This document shows positions 62,318 through 64,000 of a stretch of DNA of 64,000 bases, one piece after another. A program made the translations under genes and the position numbers. A model generated the notes under the pieces. The model was not told the DNA's origin. It worked only from the letters and a program-made list of their open reading frames with translations, and did no database searches. The DNA is from Rhodopseudomonas sp. BAL398. GTDB taxonomy: Bacteria; Pseudomonadota; Alphaproteobacteria; Rhizobiales; Xanthobacteraceae. The stretch covers positions 4,976,501-5,040,500 of the forward strand of contig NZ_CP133111.1 of assembly GCF_033001325.1 (NCBI RefSeq), read 5' to 3'. Every line of letters starts with the position of its first letter. Position 1 is the stretch's first letter.

Positions 62318-62455
62318 CGCTGACTTGGTCCTGCTGGATCGCGACCCGTCGCCGCGCGAGGCATTAGAACGCCTCTAGCCTGAATGTCGAGATCCAAATC
62401 GGCTCCGAGGCCGCAGCTCGGGAGCCTCGGGGTTGCTTCCTGCGCGGATCAAAAC

Positions 62456-62469
62456 TTGATCATGATCAA
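62456..62469. promoter_or_regulatory. FNR/FixK binding site upstream of hemA
   Basis: TTGATCATGATCAA, a perfect palindrome matching the FNR/FixK consensus TTGAT-N4-ATCAA. Its centre is about 145 bases before the hemA ATG, so the site would activate a promoter some 40 bases downstream of it and leave a leader of about 100 bases. Confidence 0.85.
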
Positions 62470-62506
62470 TGCGGTAGCCGCCTGGCAGGCTCTTGTCGCA
62501 AGGCCC

Positions 62507-63571
62507 TCAGGCGGCCTTGAAGCGCAGGATTCCGTCGGGCTCTTGCACCACCGTCAGCCGGCTGTTCGCCAGCATGTAATTGACATGGGCGATCAATTCG
62601 CCGGCGGCGAAGCCGGTCTGATGCGCATCCAGCACGTGCTTGTGGAAGATCACCGGCACCAGTTCGGCCGACGTCATCGCGACCTCGCGGCACGCATCGG
62701 CGATCATCTGGCAGCGTTCTTCGTGGTGATCGGACAGCTGCTTGATCCGCGTCCTGACGCCATAGAACGGAACGCCGTGGCCGGGCACCACCAGCACGTC
62801 CTCAGGCAGGTATTCAGCCAGCCCCTTCAGCGAGCTCAGATAGGCGCCGAGCGCGTTTTCGTCGGGCTCGTGCGCCCAGACGCTGACATTGGGCGAGATC
62901 TTGCTCAGCACCTGGTCGGCCGACAGGAATAGTCTGTCGGCTTCGCAATACAGCATCACCTGATCGGGCGAATGCCCGGCGCCGGTGATGATCCGGAAAT
63001 TGCGCGCGCCGATCGTGATGTCGCCGCCATTGGACAGGCGGCGATAGGCCGCCGGCAGCGGGACGGTTTTCTTCAGATAATCCTGGCCGCGGCCGAGCAA
63101 TTGCGCGGTGATGGCCTCGTCCATGCCGTGGCGGCGGAAGAACTGGCGCGAATTGACGACCCGCTCCTCGGTGCGGCGGTTCTGGTGATAGACCCCCGAC
63201 AGATATTCGATCTGCGACATGTAGAACGGGCAACGGAACCGCTCGACGATCCAGCCGGCCTGGCCGACATGGTCGGGATGCGCATGGGTCACGATCACCC
63301 GGCTGATGGCGAAGCCGGCGAGTGGGCCGTTGAACAGCGTTTCCCAGGCCTCGATCGTTGCGTCATTGCCGAAGCCGGTATCCACCATGGCCCAGCCGTC
63401 GCCGTCGGCGAGCAGATAGATGTTCACATGGTTGAGGCGAAACGGCAGCTTCAGCCGGATCCACAGCACCCCGGGGGCGATTTCAACGACCTGATCGTGA
63501 CCCGGATGGCTCTCCCATGGATAGCGCAGGTCATCGCTCGGCGTGGTGATGGCGTCGGTTTTTTGATGCAT
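62507..63571 (-). CDS. MBL-fold metallo-hydrolase
   Basis: A 354-residue cytoplasmic hydrolase of the metallo-beta-lactamase superfamily. The metal motif is VTHAHPDHVGQAGW; the further ligands are seen in ITGAGHSPDQVMLYC, LFLSADQVLSK and VVPGHGVPF. A C-terminal winged-helix-like extension (HHEERCQMIADACREVAM) follows. This layout matches the group of LACTB2/glyoxalase-II-like hydrolases; the substrate is unknown. The ATG at 63571 (MHQKTDAITT) was chosen over one 37 codons upstream. Read-through toward hemA is possible. Confidence 0.9.
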   Translation of the reverse strand: MHQKTDAITTPSDDLRYPWESHPGHDQVVEIAPGVLWIRLKLPFRLNHVNIYLLADGDGWAMVDTGFGNDATIEAWETLFNGPLAGFAISRVIVTHAHPDHVGQAGWIVERFRCPFYMSQIEYLSGVYHQNRRTEERVVNSRQFFRRHGMDEAITAQLLGRGQDYLKKTVPLPAAYRRLSNGGDITIGARNFRIITGAGHSPDQVMLYCEADRLFLSADQVLSKISPNVSVWAHEPDENALGAYLSSLKGLAEYLPEDVLVVPGHGVPFYGVRTRIKQLSDHHEERCQMIADACREVAMTSAELVPVIFHKHVLDAHQTGFAAGELIAHVNYMLANSRLTVVQEPDGILRFKAA

Positions 63572-63787
63572 TTTTGCTTCGCTTGGGCTCCCTGACACCG
63601 GCTTAGCGGGACAATCGCGCTCGCGCCAGCCGAAATTCGGGAACTCGAAGCCACGCCGGCGTCCCACATGGACGCCATGCAATCCTGCGGGGGCGGCATC
63701 GGCCGCCCCGATTGGTGCCGCGCGACCGTGGCGGATTTGGCCGCCCCGGTCGCGCGGACCGATTCGCGCGTCGCTGTTCGCCGGCGC

Positions 63788-64000
63788 TCAGGCGGCGCGC
63801 ATGTTGGACAGAAAGGCGTCGATTTCGTCGCGCAGACTATCAGCCTCGCGACGTAGCGCGTCCGATGCATCGAGCACCGCGTTGGCCGCGGCACCCGCTT
63901 GGCTGGAGGCATCCCGCACGCCGACGATGTTGTTGGAGACCTCGCCCGTGCCGCTGGCTGCATGCTGGATATTGCGGGCGATTTCGCTGGTCGCCGAGCT
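63788..64000 (-). CDS. Methyl-accepting chemotaxis protein, C-terminal end (cut by window)
   Basis: The last 70 residues of a chemoreceptor; the rest lies beyond the window. The frame reads SSATSEIARNIQHAASGTGE, then VSNNIVGVRDASSQAGAAAN and the final helix ending LRDEIDAFLSNMRAA. This is the usual end of the methylation helix in Rhizobiales receptors (the form ATSEIARNVQ-A--GT-EVS). No CheR/CheB tethering pentapeptide is present. Confidence 0.85.
   Translation of the reverse strand, partial: SSATSEIARNIQHAASGTGEVSNNIVGVRDASSQAGAAANAVLDASDALRREADSLRDEIDAFLSNMRAA

Overview
The window is GC-rich alphaproteobacterial chromosome, most like the Rhodopseudomonas/Bradyrhizobium/Nitrobacter group (Nitrobacteraceae). 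The placement rests on 5-aminolevulinate synthase (HemA, C4 pathway), the split ATP synthase Fo operon atpI-B-E-G(b')-F, the ctaCDB-ctaG-ctaE-surf1-thrC-M16 gene order, an IalB-type protein, a tandem Omp25/Omp31-like porin, a PodJ-like Sel1 scaffold and short palindromic repeats typical of these genomes. It is ordinary chromosomal backbone: I saw no prophage, insertion sequence, integron, CRISPR array, tRNA or rRNA. The species call is inference.

Layout. 0-11.5 kb holds all four ligase-associated DNA repair genes as two translationally coupled pairs: exonuclease + ATP-dependent ligase (minus strand) and Lhr-like helicase + PdeM nuclease (plus strand). They are separated by a methyltransferase, an outer-membrane protein, an ABC substrate-binding protein and a region that may encode a structured RNA. 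11.8-20.2 kb: a TIGR02186 membrane protein with a TauE/SafE permease, an AraC regulator divergent from an O-methyltransferase, a 1113-residue PodJ-like protein, a frameshifted PemK/MazF toxin and a PadR regulator. 20.3-26.4 kb: a beta-oxidation cluster (NTF2-like protein, acyl-CoA dehydrogenase, thiolase, FadB-type enzyme). 26.9-29.6 kb: glutathione transferase divergent from a MarR regulator with two palindromic operators, then glutamate-cysteine ligase. 30-35.8 kb: PAN-domain protein, thioredoxin-like protein, CcdA, nucleotidyltransferase, LepB, TldD, IalB. 36.2-46.8 kb: cytochrome aa3 oxidase genes and assembly factors, an orphan HicB, ThrC, an M16 peptidase and a GNAT protein. 48-50.7 kb: Fo genes with a readable promoter. 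50.9-64 kb: DsbA-family isomerase, YjbQ, MHS transporter, response regulator, serine hydrolase, a symporter-hybrid histidine kinase, HemA with an FNR/FixK box, an MBL-fold hydrolase and the C-terminus of a chemotaxis receptor cut by the window edge.

Most notable observation. The window contains at least 20 copies of five short palindromic repeat families (A-E below). Family D is not confined to spacers: copies lie in frame inside three of the four ligase-associated repair proteins (ligase, helicase, PdeM), adding roughly 60-100 low-complexity residues to each while every catalytic motif is kept. This resembles the protein-inserted palindromic elements known from Rickettsia, here concentrated in one functional system.

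Other leads are a candidate structured RNA behind a promoter-like sequence at about 7.3-7.7 kb, three incomplete toxin-antitoxin parts, and well-formed regulatory palindromes at hemA, gst/marR and padR.
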